A DNA stretch of 64,000 nt. Source: JAZNSB01 sp045590955. Lineage in GTDB: Bacteria > Pseudomonadota > Alphaproteobacteria > RF32 > CAG-239. The translations under genes were made by a program, and so were the position numbers. Below the pieces are notes generated by a model. That model had not been told where the DNA came from. It ran no database searches and worked only from the letters and a program-made list of their open reading frames with translations. Position 1 is the first letter of the stretch. The number at the start of each line of letters is the position of its first letter. Location: positions 12,280 through 76,279 of the forward strand of contig JAZNSB010000059.1 of the NCBI GenBank assembly GCA_045590955.1. Reading direction: 5' to 3'. Shown piece by piece: positions 1 to 8,707 of the stretch.

Positions 1-1079
1 GCATGATGTTAAAAGATTCCGGCATCCAAGGCGGATTAACCTCTGTTCAGATGCATTCAAACGTAACCGGAGAAATTGAATCTACCATCCCTTACCCCAA
101 TACTCCAAACGGACGTATGAATTTATGGAAGGCTTTACCACACTTTTTCGGACAATACAAATTAAACGACAAAACCAGAGTTGGTTTGGGCGTATATTCT
201 CCGTTTGGTTTGGCATCAGTATATAACTATAATTGGTTTGGTGCGGGACACGGCACAAAAACAGAATTGGAAGTTGTAGATGTTGCTGCAGCTTTGGCAT
301 ATCAAATAGATCCCAAAGTAAGCATTGGTGGTTCTGTGATTTACAGATATGTTCATGGCAACCTTATCAATGCTTTTACAAAAAGCGGATACTTTTTTCC
401 CGGCACTGTAAACCAAATGGACTTAGACGGCTGGGATTTTGCATATAGCTTTGGCCTTATGTTTGAACCCGTAAAAGGCACACGTTTTGGTGCATCATAC
501 AGAATAAACAATGCACATACCGTAAAAGGTCAAAACAAAATTTATGGATTGACCACACCTCCGTTTAGCGCATTAAACGGTATTTATGAAGGTCGTTCTA
601 CCATGACTTTGCCGGACACATTAACATTGTCTGCTTTTCATAAGTTGAACGACAAAATTGACCTAACGGCAACAGCCAGATACACACGTTGGTCTGTATT
701 TGACGACTTTGTAATGCAAACAACTGCCGGTGGCGGATCTGTTGTAAGAATTCCGGAACGTTGGGGCAATGTATGGACATATTCTTTAGGTATGGATTAC
801 CATTACAACGACAACTGGACATTCAGAACCGGTGTTGCCTATGACCCAACTCCAATCAGAAACTCAACATTCCGCACAGCCAGAATTCCTGATTCTGACA
901 GATTTTGGGTAACTGTTGGTACCAGCTATAAAAAAGACAACATGCAATTTGACCTCGGATATTCCCACCTGTTTATGCGCACAGGCAGATCAAACAATAC
1001 ATACGAAGGCTTAACATTGCATACACGTCATGAAAATTACAGCAACATGATTGGAGCGCAAATTCAATATAATTTCTAA
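1..1079 (+). CDS. FadL/OmpP1-type outer membrane transporter, 5' end outside window
   Basis: C-terminal 358 or so residues of an outer-membrane beta-barrel of the FadL (Toluene_X) family, which takes up long-chain fatty acids or other hydrophobic compounds. What is seen: many alternating amphipathic strands rich in Tyr, Trp, Gly and Asn (for example FGASYRINNAHTVKG and LGVYSPFG) and a terminal Phe (QIQYNF), the usual BAM recognition signature. No signal peptide or N-terminal hatch is visible because the frame is open to the left edge; family members are normally 400-480 aa, so 60-120 residues are missing. The first Met in the window is probably internal. A strong terminator follows directly, so it is the last gene of its transcript. 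The substrate cannot be told from this part. Confidence 0.85.
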   Translation, partial: MMLKDSGIQGGLTSVQMHSNVTGEIESTIPYPNTPNGRMNLWKALPHFFGQYKLNDKTRVGLGVYSPFGLASVYNYNWFGAGHGTKTELEVVDVAAALAYQIDPKVSIGGSVIYRYVHGNLINAFTKSGYFFPGTVNQMDLDGWDFAYSFGLMFEPVKGTRFGASYRINNAHTVKGQNKIYGLTTPPFSALNGIYEGRSTMTLPDTLTLSAFHKLNDKIDLTATARYTRWSVFDDFVMQTTAGGGSVVRIPERWGNVWTYSLGMDYHYNDNWTFRTGVAYDPTPIRNSTFRTARIPDSDRFWVTVGTSYKKDNMQFDLGYSHLFMRTGRSNNTYEGLTLHTRHENYSNMIGAQIQYNF

Positions 1080-1100
1080 TCATTTCTGTTATAGCGCTCA

Positions 1101-1134
1101 AACACCCTTTGCTTAACATCAAAGGGTGTTTTTG
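1101..1134 (+). terminator. Rho-independent terminator after the FadL gene
   Basis: A perfect 10-bp stem (AACACCCTTT and AAAGGGTGTT) with a 10-nt loop is followed by a short T run. It separates the porin gene from the ruvA operon. Confidence 0.85.
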
Positions 1135-1212
1135 TTTGGCATAATTTGTGCAATTTTGTTGAAAAGCAATAAAAAATCAACTAAATTAAATAAAATTTTT
1201 TAGGAAAAACAC

Positions 1213-1872
1213 ATGATTGCAAAATTAACAGGAACCATAGATTTTATTGGAGCAGAAAGCATTATCCTAGATGTAAACGGAGTTGGATATCTGGTTTTTT
1301 GCACCTCAAGAACTCTCGGCAGATTAACAAAAGGAACAATTATCTCCCTATATACAGAAACCGTTGTTAGAGAAGATAGTATCACAATATACGGCTTTGC
1401 CGATATGTTGGAAAAAGAGTGGTTCCTAACCTTAACCAAAGTTCAAGGCGTAGGATCAAAAGTAGGACTGAGCATTTTATCATCTGCAAGTTGCACAGAG
1501 CTGTCTCAAGCACTTGTTGTTCAAGACAAAAACATATTCGCCAGAGCCAACGGTGTAGGTCCTAAACTTGCCCAAAGAATTGTTACGGAATTAAAAGATA
1601 AAATTGTTCAGCTACCGCTTGGAGCTCAAAAATCAGATTTGGGTAATGCCTTAAATATAGGCACCACAGATTCTCTGTCGGCTCCAATACCGGAAGAAAC
1701 ATATTCTGACCCCACAGCCATGGAAGATGCCATTTCTGCGCTTGTCAACTTAGGATACCAAAAAATAGAAGCATATCGCGCCGTTAATTTAGCGGCCAAA
1801 AACAACCCTCAGGCTGATATGCAAGAACTAATAAAACAAGCACTAAAAGAATTTGTTAAAAAGGAGTTTTAA
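1213..1872 (+). CDS. ruvA: Holliday junction branch migration protein RuvA
   Basis: 219 aa. RuvA binds the four-way Holliday junction as a tetramer and loads RuvB hexamers for branch migration. Seen: N-terminal OB fold beginning MIAKLTGTI; tandem helix-hairpin-helix motifs at about residues 77-90 (VQGVGSKVGLSIL) and 112-126 (ANGVGPKLAQRIV); and a C-terminal RuvB-contacting domain at about 170-219 (AISALVNLGYQKIEAYRAV). The start is chosen by AGGAAAAACAC just upstream. Three bases separate it from ruvB, whose ribosome site (AAGGAG) lies inside the end of ruvA, so the two are coupled. Length and motifs are normal. Confidence 0.97.
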   Translation: MIAKLTGTIDFIGAESIILDVNGVGYLVFCTSRTLGRLTKGTIISLYTETVVREDSITIYGFADMLEKEWFLTLTKVQGVGSKVGLSILSSASCTELSQALVVQDKNIFARANGVGPKLAQRIVTELKDKIVQLPLGAQKSDLGNALNIGTTDSLSAPIPEETYSDPTAMEDAISALVNLGYQKIEAYRAVNLAAKNNPQADMQELIKQALKEFVKKEF

Positions 1873-1875
1873 TAT

Positions 1876-2916
1876 ATGGAAGAAAGACTTGTAAGCCCTA
1901 ATACGCTTGAAGAAGACAATTCAGAGATTAATACTCCGATAAACCTTCGTCCAAACAAATTAAGCGAATTTGTCGGACAACAACAGGTTTGTGAAAATCT
2001 GCAAGTGTTTATTCAATCTGCAAAATCAAGAAATGAGGCTTTGGACCACACTTTATTTTTTGGACCTCCCGGACTTGGCAAAACCACGCTTGCCGGCATT
2101 GTTGCCAAAGAACTTGGTGTAAACTTTAAAGCAACTTCAGCCCCCATGATTACAAAATCTGGAGATTTAGCTGCCATTTTAACCAATCTTGAAGCAAATG
2201 ATGTTTTGTTTATTGATGAAATTCATCGCCTCAATCCGGCAATTGAAGAAGTTTTATATTCTGCAATGGAAGATTTTCAGCTTGATTTGATTATTGGCGA
2301 AGGTCCTTCTGCCAGATCTGTAAAAATAGATCTTAAACCATTTACATTAATCGGGGCCACCACCCGCTCAGGATTACTTTCTGCTCCATTAAGAGAAAGG
2401 TTTGGCATTCCGTTAAGATTAGACTTTTATACACCACAAGAATTAATGCAAATTGTTCAAAGAGGAGCAAACTTGCTTGGCATCAACATGAATAAAGAAG
2501 GAGCTTTAGAAATTGCCAAAAGATCACGTGGCACTCCTCGTGTGGCAGGCAGACTTCTTAAAAGGGTAAGAGATTTTGGATTAATATCAAAAGCAAAAAC
2601 CATAGATGAGCAAATTGCCGATAACGCACTTATGCGTCTTGAAGTAGATAATTATGGTTTAGATTCGTTTGACAGAAGATACCTTGGTTGCATTGTAAAA
2701 AATTATGGCGGAGGCCCTGTTGGTGCAGACACACTCGCAGCAGCTCTTTCTGAAGAAAGAGATACAATTGAAGAAGTTATTGAACCATTTTTGCTAAAAC
2801 TTGGATTTATCCAAAGAACCCCCCGGGGCAGAGTAATTTCTGAACTTGGATATTCTTATTTAGGCCTAACACCACTCAAAAAAACAACAAAGCAGTTTGA
2901 TTTATTGGAGGATTAA
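1876..2916 (+). CDS. ruvB: Holliday junction branch migration ATPase RuvB
   Basis: 346 aa AAA+ motor that pumps DNA through the RuvA-junction complex. Seen: Walker A GPPGLGKT at residues 63-70; Walker B with DEIH at 114-117; sensor 1 ([10 protein letters not shown]); the arginine-finger region (PLRERFGI); and a C-terminal winged helix ending in the family signature YLGLTPL. Full length. It sits directly between ruvA and the first ybgC gene, with a GGAGG ribosome site for ybgC at its end. This links junction processing to the tol cluster in one transcript, as in many proteobacteria. Confidence 0.98.
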   Translation: MEERLVSPNTLEEDNSEINTPINLRPNKLSEFVGQQQVCENLQVFIQSAKSRNEALDHTLFFGPPGLGKTTLAGIVAKELGVNFKATSAPMITKSGDLAAILTNLEANDVLFIDEIHRLNPAIEEVLYSAMEDFQLDLIIGEGPSARSVKIDLKPFTLIGATTRSGLLSAPLRERFGIPLRLDFYTPQELMQIVQRGANLLGINMNKEGALEIAKRSRGTPRVAGRLLKRVRDFGLISKAKTIDEQIADNALMRLEVDNYGLDSFDRRYLGCIVKNYGGGPVGADTLAAALSEERDTIEEVIEPFLLKLGFIQRTPRGRVISELGYSYLGLTPLKKTTKQFDLLED

Positions 2917-2919
2917 ATT

Positions 2920-3372
2920 ATGACAGATTGTGTAATGCCTGCAACCGGTAAGCTTATCGGTAACAAGTTTTATTATCCCATCAGAGTATATTTTGAAGAT
3001 ACCGATATAGAAGGCATTGTATACTTTGCCAACTATCTTAAATTTGCAGAAAGAGCCCGCACGGAATTTGTTCGTTATCTTGGATTTAGACAACAAGACA
3101 ATTTTGAAAACGGAGAAAAAAAAGGTTTTGTGGTAAAACACATGGAAATAGATTACAAAAAACCCGCCACACTGGACGACTGTTTAACTGTTACCGTCCA
3201 AATTTCAAAAATGAAAAACGTAAGCATTGAACTTATTCAAGAAATAAAACGCCAAGAAGAAACCTTGGCAGTAGTTACCATAAAAGTCGGTTATATGGAC
3301 TTTAACAGTGGAAGTTTATGCAAATTAAGTCCTCAAATGCTTGAAAAATTTGCTTTAGCAAGTTGCTGTTAA
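2920..3372 (+). CDS. ybgC: YbgC-type acyl-CoA thioesterase, copy 1
   Basis: 150 aa hot-dog-fold thioesterase of the Tol-Pal-associated YbgC family, which hydrolyses acyl-CoA or acyl-ACP and is linked to phospholipid metabolism at the inner membrane. Seen: RVYFEDTD with the conserved Asp at residue 29, and ERARTE at 44-49. The position that is His in E. coli YbgC (VYHASY) is Phe36 here (VYFANY). About 10 extra residues precede the domain. It follows ruvB by 3 bp and is followed 64 bp later by a second copy. Activity may be altered by the His loss, although aromatic residues at this position do occur in the wider family. Confidence 0.9.
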   Translation: MTDCVMPATGKLIGNKFYYPIRVYFEDTDIEGIVYFANYLKFAERARTEFVRYLGFRQQDNFENGEKKGFVVKHMEIDYKKPATLDDCLTVTVQISKMKNVSIELIQEIKRQEETLAVVTIKVGYMDFNSGSLCKLSPQMLEKFALASCC

Positions 3373-3436
3373 TAGAAAATTTAGCAATTAGCAATTATCT
3401 TTCTTATAAATTCAAAAATTTATAAGGAGATTTGCC

Positions 3437-3874
3437 ATGGCACAAGCAGCCCAAGGAAGCTTTGAAGACGGACGTTTTGTATATCCTATCAGAGTATATT
3501 ATGAAGACACAGATGCAGAAGGCGTTGTGTATCATCTTAACTACCTCAAATACATAGAAAGAACAGGCATAGAAATGCTCAGAGCCATTGGTTTTTCTCA
3601 AAAAGAAAACATGCAATCAGAAAACCCTATTGCACTTGTTGTCAGACATTTAGACATTGACTACAAATCTTTTGCATTTTTGGACGACTTACTATGGGTA
3701 AAAGCTAAACCCGTTGCCGTTAAGGGGGTAAGAATGACATTAAATTATGAAATTTATAATGAAGACAGACTTCTTACCACCGCCACAGAAGACATTGTGA
3801 TTGTTGATCTAAAAACCAAACGTCCAATGCGCCTGCCCGCCGATTTGGTAGAAAAATTAAGCAAATATATGTAG
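3437..3874 (+). CDS. ybgC: YbgC-type acyl-CoA thioesterase, copy 2
   Basis: 145 aa paralogue of the gene immediately upstream. Seen: RVYYEDTD with catalytic Asp26, and VYHLNY keeping the active-site His (His33). The helix that reads ERARTE in copy 1 and in the family is ERTGIE here. An AAGGAG ribosome site precedes the start. The copies therefore diverge in complementary places: this one keeps the catalytic pair and the other keeps the helix signature. It lies 92 bp before tolQ, the usual ybgC position. If only one copy is the classical enzyme, this is the better candidate. Confidence 0.9.
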   Translation: MAQAAQGSFEDGRFVYPIRVYYEDTDAEGVVYHLNYLKYIERTGIEMLRAIGFSQKENMQSENPIALVVRHLDIDYKSFAFLDDLLWVKAKPVAVKGVRMTLNYEIYNEDRLLTTATEDIVIVDLKTKRPMRLPADLVEKLSKYM

Positions 3875-3966
3875 AAAAGTACATAATTTTAATCAATTTT
3901 TTAGTATTTTCTGTTAGATTTTTTCATAAATGGAAATTTGTTTAAAAATCTAGCTAGGAAAATAAC

Positions 3967-4704
3967 ATGGATACACAACTTTTAACAACAGCTACTGCCG
4001 GAAATTCATTTTATGATTTAGTCTGGGATTCAGACTGGATGACCAAAATCATTTTACTTGGATTGATTGCCGCTTCTGTATGGACATGGGCCATTATCAT
4101 TGAAAAAATCGGTATGTTTAAACAACTCAAAATGCGCACCAAAAGTTTTGAAGCAAAATTTTGGTCAGGCGGTTCACTGGACAGATTATATGAAAACATT
4201 GGCAACAAACCCAAAGACCCAATGTCTGCCATGTTTGTTGCAGCCATGAAAGAATGGAAAAGAACAAATATTTTAAAAGCAAAAATAGACAGAGGCTTTA
4301 GGGGTGTTTCTTTGCAACAAAGAATAGAAAAGTCAATGTGTGTTTCCATGGACAAAGAACTTGAAGCAATGGAAACCCGTCTTGGATTTTTATCTTCTAC
4401 CGGTTCTGTGGCTCCGTTTGTAGGATTATTTGGAACTGTTTGGGGAATTATGGATTGCTTTCAAGCTATTGCCCTAACACAAAACAACTCTCTATCTGCC
4501 ATTGCTCCCGGTATTGCAGAAGCCTTATTTACTACTGCCTTTGGTTTAATTGCCGCTATTCCGGCTGTAATTGCTTATAACAAATTTTCTTCAGATGTAG
4601 ACAGATATGCCAAACGTTTAGAAAACTTTTTAAGTGAATTCTCAAGCATTTTATCAAGAGAAATTGACGATAGCGCCATGAAAGCAGAAATTGCAGGAGA
4701 ATAA
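3967..4704 (+). CDS. tolQ: Tol-Pal system inner-membrane protein TolQ
   Basis: 245 aa. TolQ forms the proton-driven TolQR motor that energises TolA for outer-membrane constriction at division. Seen: three membrane segments at about 20-45, 137-165 and 175-205. The latter two hold the MotA/TolQ/ExbB core (STGSVAPFVGLFGTVWGIM and ALFTTAFGLIAAIPA). Between TM1 and TM2 is a basic cytoplasmic loop. The start has AGGAAAATAAC before it. The stop TAA is one base before the tolR ATG, indicating translational coupling. Confidence 0.97.
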   Translation: MDTQLLTTATAGNSFYDLVWDSDWMTKIILLGLIAASVWTWAIIIEKIGMFKQLKMRTKSFEAKFWSGGSLDRLYENIGNKPKDPMSAMFVAAMKEWKRTNILKAKIDRGFRGVSLQQRIEKSMCVSMDKELEAMETRLGFLSSTGSVAPFVGLFGTVWGIMDCFQAIALTQNNSLSAIAPGIAEALFTTAFGLIAAIPAVIAYNKFSSDVDRYAKRLENFLSEFSSILSREIDDSAMKAEIAGE

Positions 4705-4705
4705 A

Positions 4706-5161
4706 ATGTTCAACTATGGAATCAGAAGAGAAAGAAGAAGTTCTCGCAAAGCAAACGCAGACATAAACATCACTCCGCTGATAGACGTTACCATGTCTTT
4801 GCTTGTTATTTTTATGGCTGCCGCACCGCTAATGACCACCGGAATTGCGCTTGATTTACCCAAAGTTGGAGGCAAAGCCCTAAATGAAGATGTTACATCT
4901 GTCAACATAAGTGTTGACAAAGATGGTTATTATTACGTGGGAGAAAAAGAAATTGCCCAAGATAACCTTGTTGAAAAATTAAAAGCCATCAAAGATGCCA
5001 ACAAAGATATTTCCATAACCATATCCGGTGACACTGCCGCAGAATATGGACGTGTAATAGGGTTAATGGCCATATTAAAACAAGCAGGTTTTGAAAAAGT
5101 AGGATTAAAAACAGAACCGCAAAAACAAACAAAAAAGAGTAAAAAAACAAGGAAAAAATAG
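4706..5161 (+). CDS. tolR: Tol-Pal system protein TolR
   Basis: 151 aa ExbD/TolR protein, partner of TolQ. Seen: a short basic cytoplasmic N-terminus (GIRRERRSSRK); one membrane helix with the proton-carrying Asp in PLIDVTMSLLVIF; a periplasmic domain; and a very Lys-rich C-terminal tail. A TTG codon at 4691 extends the frame, but AGGAGA at 4695-4700 clearly selects the ATG at 4706. Its TAG overlaps the tolA GTG by one base. Confidence 0.96.
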   Translation: MFNYGIRRERRSSRKANADINITPLIDVTMSLLVIFMAAAPLMTTGIALDLPKVGGKALNEDVTSVNISVDKDGYYYVGEKEIAQDNLVEKLKAIKDANKDISITISGDTAAEYGRVIGLMAILKQAGFEKVGLKTEPQKQTKKSKKTRKK

Positions 5162-6102
5162 TGAAAGACCCTCTTTACAAATCGCTGTTAGGGCACTTAA
5201 TACTGGTCCTTATTATCATATTGGATATGCCGGCTTTATGGCGTAAAGATATGTCTATACACCAAGTGCCCATAATTGTTGATTTGAAAGATGTAAAAAT
5301 TTCACAAATGACCAACCTTCCACCAAAAGTTAAGCTCGGCAAAGAAAATAAAGAAGCAAGCACCATAAAACGCAAAAAAGAAAATTATACTCAAAAAGAA
5401 GAAAAGCCCAAAACAACTGCTCCCAAACAAGAGACGGTTGAAACAAAAGAGCAACCCAAAGAACAAGAAGTAAAAAAAACCAAAGAATCTTTTTTGGTAG
5501 CCCCACCGCCGGCAAAACCAAAACCCAAAACAAAGCCTAAAGAAAAACCAAAACCGGCCCAATCTGACAAACAAAGAACTAAAAAAGAAGAACCCAAAAA
5601 AGAAAATAAACCGGCCAATAAAGACCCTGTGCTTGCAAATCCTCTTAAAAGTTTGTTGGCATCTGTAGATGCATTGGAAAAAGAACTTGGCTCAAAAGAT
5701 GAACATGCCACCACAACTTCAACCGAAGGGTACAAACATCAAGGTGTTGATGGCGGAACCGTTGGTTCATATTTTTCAGAACTTTCCATTTCAGAAACAG
5801 ATTTACTTGCTGGCAGATTAAGAGCATGTTGGAATTTGGACCCTGGTGCCAGAGGTATTCAGGATATGATTATTGAAATAAGAGTTCATTTAACTCCAGA
5901 AGGTAAAGTTCAAGATGTAAAAATTTTAGACACCAACAGATACAGCACAGATAAACACTTCCGCTCTGTGGCAGAAAGTGCTAGAAGAGCCGTATATGTA
6001 TGCGCTCCATACACCATATTTGTTGAAAAATATGCCGACCAATACGATATGTGGAAGACCATGTTATTAAGATTTAACCCGCTTGATGGAGAAGTAAAAT
6101 GA
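5161..6102 (+). CDS. tolA: Tol-Pal envelope-spanning protein TolA
   Basis: 313 aa, GTG start overlapping the tolR stop. TolA links the TolQR motor to TolB/Pal at the outer membrane. Seen: one N-terminal membrane helix at about 8-26 (LLGHLILVLIIILDMPALW); a long Lys/Pro/Glu-rich low-complexity stalk at about 55-165; and a folded C-terminal TolA/TonB-like domain at about 200-310 (RVHLTPEGKVQDVKIL). The stalk is shorter and richer in Pro/Lys than the Ala-rich helix of E. coli TolA, which is usual outside enterobacteria. The stop overlaps the next gene as ATGA. Confidence 0.9.
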   Translation: MKDPLYKSLLGHLILVLIIILDMPALWRKDMSIHQVPIIVDLKDVKISQMTNLPPKVKLGKENKEASTIKRKKENYTQKEEKPKTTAPKQETVETKEQPKEQEVKKTKESFLVAPPPAKPKPKTKPKEKPKPAQSDKQRTKKEEPKKENKPANKDPVLANPLKSLLASVDALEKELGSKDEHATTTSTEGYKHQGVDGGTVGSYFSELSISETDLLAGRLRACWNLDPGARGIQDMIIEIRVHLTPEGKVQDVKILDTNRYSTDKHFRSVAESARRAVYVCAPYTIFVEKYADQYDMWKTMLLRFNPLDGEVK

Positions 6103-6797
6103 GATTAAGCACAACAAAATTAGTTACGGAAAGCGCAGAATATATGATAAAAAATTATAAAAGCATGTCTGTATTTTGCCTTATTTGTTATGTCTTTATG
6201 TGTTCTTCAAAGCTGTTTGGCGGATGGCAGAGACCGGAATTTTTAATTATCCTGGCAATTGCATATATTGCGTTGGTTTATTTTTTCAGATTTTACTTTA
6301 ATAAAAAACCATTTTTTCAACTCAAAAGTGTCGGAAAATCTTTAATTCCTTCCACCAAAATTTTTATGATAATGCTTTTATTTACTTCTCTGTTAATTTT
6401 CTTGCCGTTTTTAGGATTATTTATTGATGCCGGCACTAATTACTGGGACAAATACATGCAATATCTGCAAGCATTTCAACAAGAAAGTCAAGTTGTTGAC
6501 TTGGTACTAAATATGCTATTTATCTTTACTTCTCCAATTTTCCTATACCGACCAAGCTTAGCATTTATTTCTTCTCTTTTGGGCAGAAGCCCGTCTCTTC
6601 GCACCGCATGGAAAAAATCAACAGACAACTACTGGGTATTTTTTTCCATTGTTTTTGGTATAAATATTGCTTTACTGCTGTTACGCACAGTTCTTACCAA
6701 TGACTACATATTCTTTATTTTTGCTTCCGGACTTACCATATACTTTAACATTATATTGGCAAAAACTTACGAAATTTTATTTAACTTAGAGCAATAA
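6099..6797 (+). CDS. Polytopic membrane protein of unknown function, last gene of the tol operon
   Basis: 232 aa with ATGA overlap to tolA. Not recognised. Seen: about five or six hydrophobic segments (near residues 23-38, 47-66, 88-110, 137-152, 175-197 and 200-222) separated by short basic loops, including a conserved-looking cytoplasmic stretch GRSPSLRTAWKKSTDNYW. It resembles in general shape membrane proteins that glide along phospholipid or polyprenyl substrates, but no signature supports a function. It occupies the place where tolB is normally found. The 3' end overlaps the convergent HD-domain gene by 31 bp. Confidence 0.75.
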   Translation: MRLSTTKLVTESAEYMIKNYKSMSVFCLICYVFMCSSKLFGGWQRPEFLIILAIAYIALVYFFRFYFNKKPFFQLKSVGKSLIPSTKIFMIMLLFTSLLIFLPFLGLFIDAGTNYWDKYMQYLQAFQQESQVVDLVLNMLFIFTSPIFLYRPSLAFISSLLGRSPSLRTAWKKSTDNYWVFFSIVFGINIALLLLRTVLTNDYIFFIFASGLTIYFNIILAKTYEILFNLEQ

Positions 6798-7462
6798 TCC
6801 TGCAAAAAATTTTGCCATTCAGTCAAATGTTGCTCTCTAAAAAAGTGTGTTAAAAAATCTACCATGCACTTGTGTCTTATTTTTCCTTCTTCAATGGCAT
6901 AATCTGTATAAAGCATGTCTTTTATTTTGAGCAATTTTTCAAAAAAGTGATTAATAAAGTTATCTGACTTTCTGTTTGGCAATTTATATCTCTGATAAGA
7001 AATATCTACTTCCGGCCAAACTTTTTCATCAAAAACAACCGTCTGACATCTGGCAAAAGCATAATTTAAACACCTGATTATTCCATTTATGCCAATTGCA
7101 TCTAACATATCTGCATCGGAAACAATTTTTGCTTCAAGCAAAGTTGGTTGCAAACCTTTTAATCGCTTAGAATAGCCTATTTGAGCAATAACATCCAAAA
7201 CAAGCTTTTGCACATTTTCATCAACACCGGCATTTTTCATAATGTTTTTTGCATTAGACAACTTTTCCGAGGTTTCAAATAACTTATAATCATCTACATC
7301 ATGCAATAAAGCAGCCAATAATGTTACCGTTTCGTTTGCCTCTGTTTGAGTTTTCAAAATTTGTTGAGTTGTATCAAACACCCTTAATACATGATCAAAA
7401 CCATGCCCTGTATCATCATTTTGTAACAACGATTTCACACTGTTTTTTATATTTTCAATCAT
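6767..7462 (-). CDS. HD-domain phosphohydrolase (YedJ-like)
   Basis: 231 aa HD-superfamily metal-dependent phosphohydrolase. Seen: His20 and His24 in GHGFDHVLRV, the HD pair at 54-55 (LLHDVDDYK), and a distal Asp cluster at about 116-121 (SDADMLDAIG) that completes the metal site. This arrangement matches the YedJ/YpgQ group of nucleotide or phosphoester hydrolases; the substrate is unknown. It is last in the yebC-ruvC-HD transcript; its ATG overlaps the ruvC stop (ATGA). Its tail runs 31 bp into the convergent membrane-protein gene. Confidence 0.85.
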   Translation of the reverse strand: MIENIKNSVKSLLQNDDTGHGFDHVLRVFDTTQQILKTQTEANETVTLLAALLHDVDDYKLFETSEKLSNAKNIMKNAGVDENVQKLVLDVIAQIGYSKRLKGLQPTLLEAKIVSDADMLDAIGINGIIRCLNYAFARCQTVVFDEKVWPEVDISYQRYKLPNRKSDNFINHFFEKLLKIKDMLYTDYAIEEGKIRHKCMVDFLTHFFREQHLTEWQNFLQDYCSKLNKIS

Positions 7463-7935
7463 CTCGGCACATTTCTCAAATGACTGTGAGCAATTGCCGC
7501 TGCCAACGCATCAGAAGAATCATTATTTTCAGGCTTTGCACCCGGCAACAAAACTTTCACCATTGTTTCCACCTGATTTTTGTCCGCATGCCCAACGCCC
7601 ACAACTGCCTTTTTTATTTTGTTTGCTCCATATTCAAACAACGGAATATCAAACATTGTAGGAGCCAACAATACCACTCCTCTTGCTTCCACCAGTTTAA
7701 TTGTAGACTGCGGATTAGAATTAAGAAAAACTTCTTCCGCCGCAGCCTCATCAGGTTTATATTGCTCAATTACTTGTGTTAAGGTCTCAAAAATAGATTT
7801 AAGTCTTTTAGGCAATGCTTCTTTAGGGTTTGTCTTTATTCTGCCATCGGCCACATAACAAATATGATTGGCATTAACATCTACAATTCCCCACCCTGTT
7901 GAAGACAAGCTTGGATCAAGACCTAATATTCTCAT
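7459..7935 (-). CDS. ruvC: Crossover junction endodeoxyribonuclease RuvC
   Basis: 158 aa resolvase that cuts Holliday junctions after RuvAB branch migration. Seen: catalytic Asp7 (ILGLDPSL), Glu67 (AAEEVF), Asp139 and Asp142 (DSSDALAAAIAH), the four acidic residues of the RNase H-like fold. The start overlaps the yebC stop by four bases and its own stop overlaps the HD gene. In many proteobacteria yebC-ruvC-ruvA-ruvB form one run; here the two halves are about 4.5 kb apart on opposite strands. Confidence 0.97.
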   Translation of the reverse strand: MRILGLDPSLSSTGWGIVDVNANHICYVADGRIKTNPKEALPKRLKSIFETLTQVIEQYKPDEAAAEEVFLNSNPQSTIKLVEARGVVLLAPTMFDIPLFEYGANKIKKAVVGVGHADKNQVETMVKVLLPGAKPENNDSSDALAAAIAHSHLRNVPR

Positions 7936-8675
7936 AAACTTTCCAATACACCTTCTGCAAATTCTGCATTGTGGAAAACATGTTGCACATCATCATCTTC
8001 TTCCAATGCATCAACAAAAGCCAAAAGTTTTTCTGCGCTTTCTTTGTCTGCTATCGTTGTCTTTGCCACAGGTTTCCACTCCAATCTTGAAGCGCAAGGT
8101 GTTCCAAATTTTTGTTCCAAAGCCTCTGTAACCACATTCAAATCTTCAGGCAAAGTTTCAATTTCATGAGATTCTTCAGTAAACACTTCTTGAGCACCGG
8201 CTTCCAAAGCTGCTTCAAACATTTCATCAGCAGAGGCTGTTTCCAAAGGATATTGCACATATCCTATACGTTGAAAGTTAAATGCCACAGAACCGTCCAC
8301 ACCCATACTTCCGCCTCTTTTGTTAAATAATGCACGCACATTACTTGCCGTTCTGTTTTTATTATCTGTCAAAGCTTCAACAATCACAGCCACGTTTGCC
8401 GGACCGAAACCTTCATATCTCATGGTCACAAAATCATCACCACCGGCGGTCTGAGAAGCTTTTGCAATTGCTCTTTCAATGTTATCTTTTGGCATACTTT
8501 CAGCTCTTGCTGCCTGCACGGCCAATCTCAATCTCGGGTTTTTATCCGGATCAGGCATACCGGATTTTGCTGCCACAGTAATTTCTCTTGAAAGTTTTGC
8601 AAAAACTCTTGCTTTTTTTGCGTCTTGCGCACCTTTACGATACATAATATTTTTAAATTGCGAATGTCCTGCCAT
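7932..8675 (-). CDS. yebC: YebC/PmpR family (TACO1-like) translation/regulatory protein
   Basis: 247 aa. The family includes regulators and ribosome-associated factors that relieve stalling at proline stretches. Seen: signature N-terminus MAGHSQFKNI followed by ARVFAKLSREI, the NPRLRLAV segment, PKDNIERAI, and the central GGSMG/VDGSVAF block. Length is normal. AGGAAAAGAAA precedes the start. It heads the minus-strand yebC-ruvC-HD run. Confidence 0.96.
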   Translation of the reverse strand: MAGHSQFKNIMYRKGAQDAKKARVFAKLSREITVAAKSGMPDPDKNPRLRLAVQAARAESMPKDNIERAIAKASQTAGGDDFVTMRYEGFGPANVAVIVEALTDNKNRTASNVRALFNKRGGSMGVDGSVAFNFQRIGYVQYPLETASADEMFEAALEAGAQEVFTEESHEIETLPEDLNVVTEALEQKFGTPCASRLEWKPVAKTTIADKESAEKLLAFVDALEEDDDVQHVFHNAEFAEGVLESL

Positions 8676-8707
8676 TTTCTTTTCCTTAAAATCTTATTAT
8701 TTTAAAA

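Noticed and set aside
5302..5735. Antisense open frames opposite tolA
   Set aside because: They mirror the Lys/Pro/Glu low-complexity stalk as Phe/Leu/Gly runs and have no start signals.
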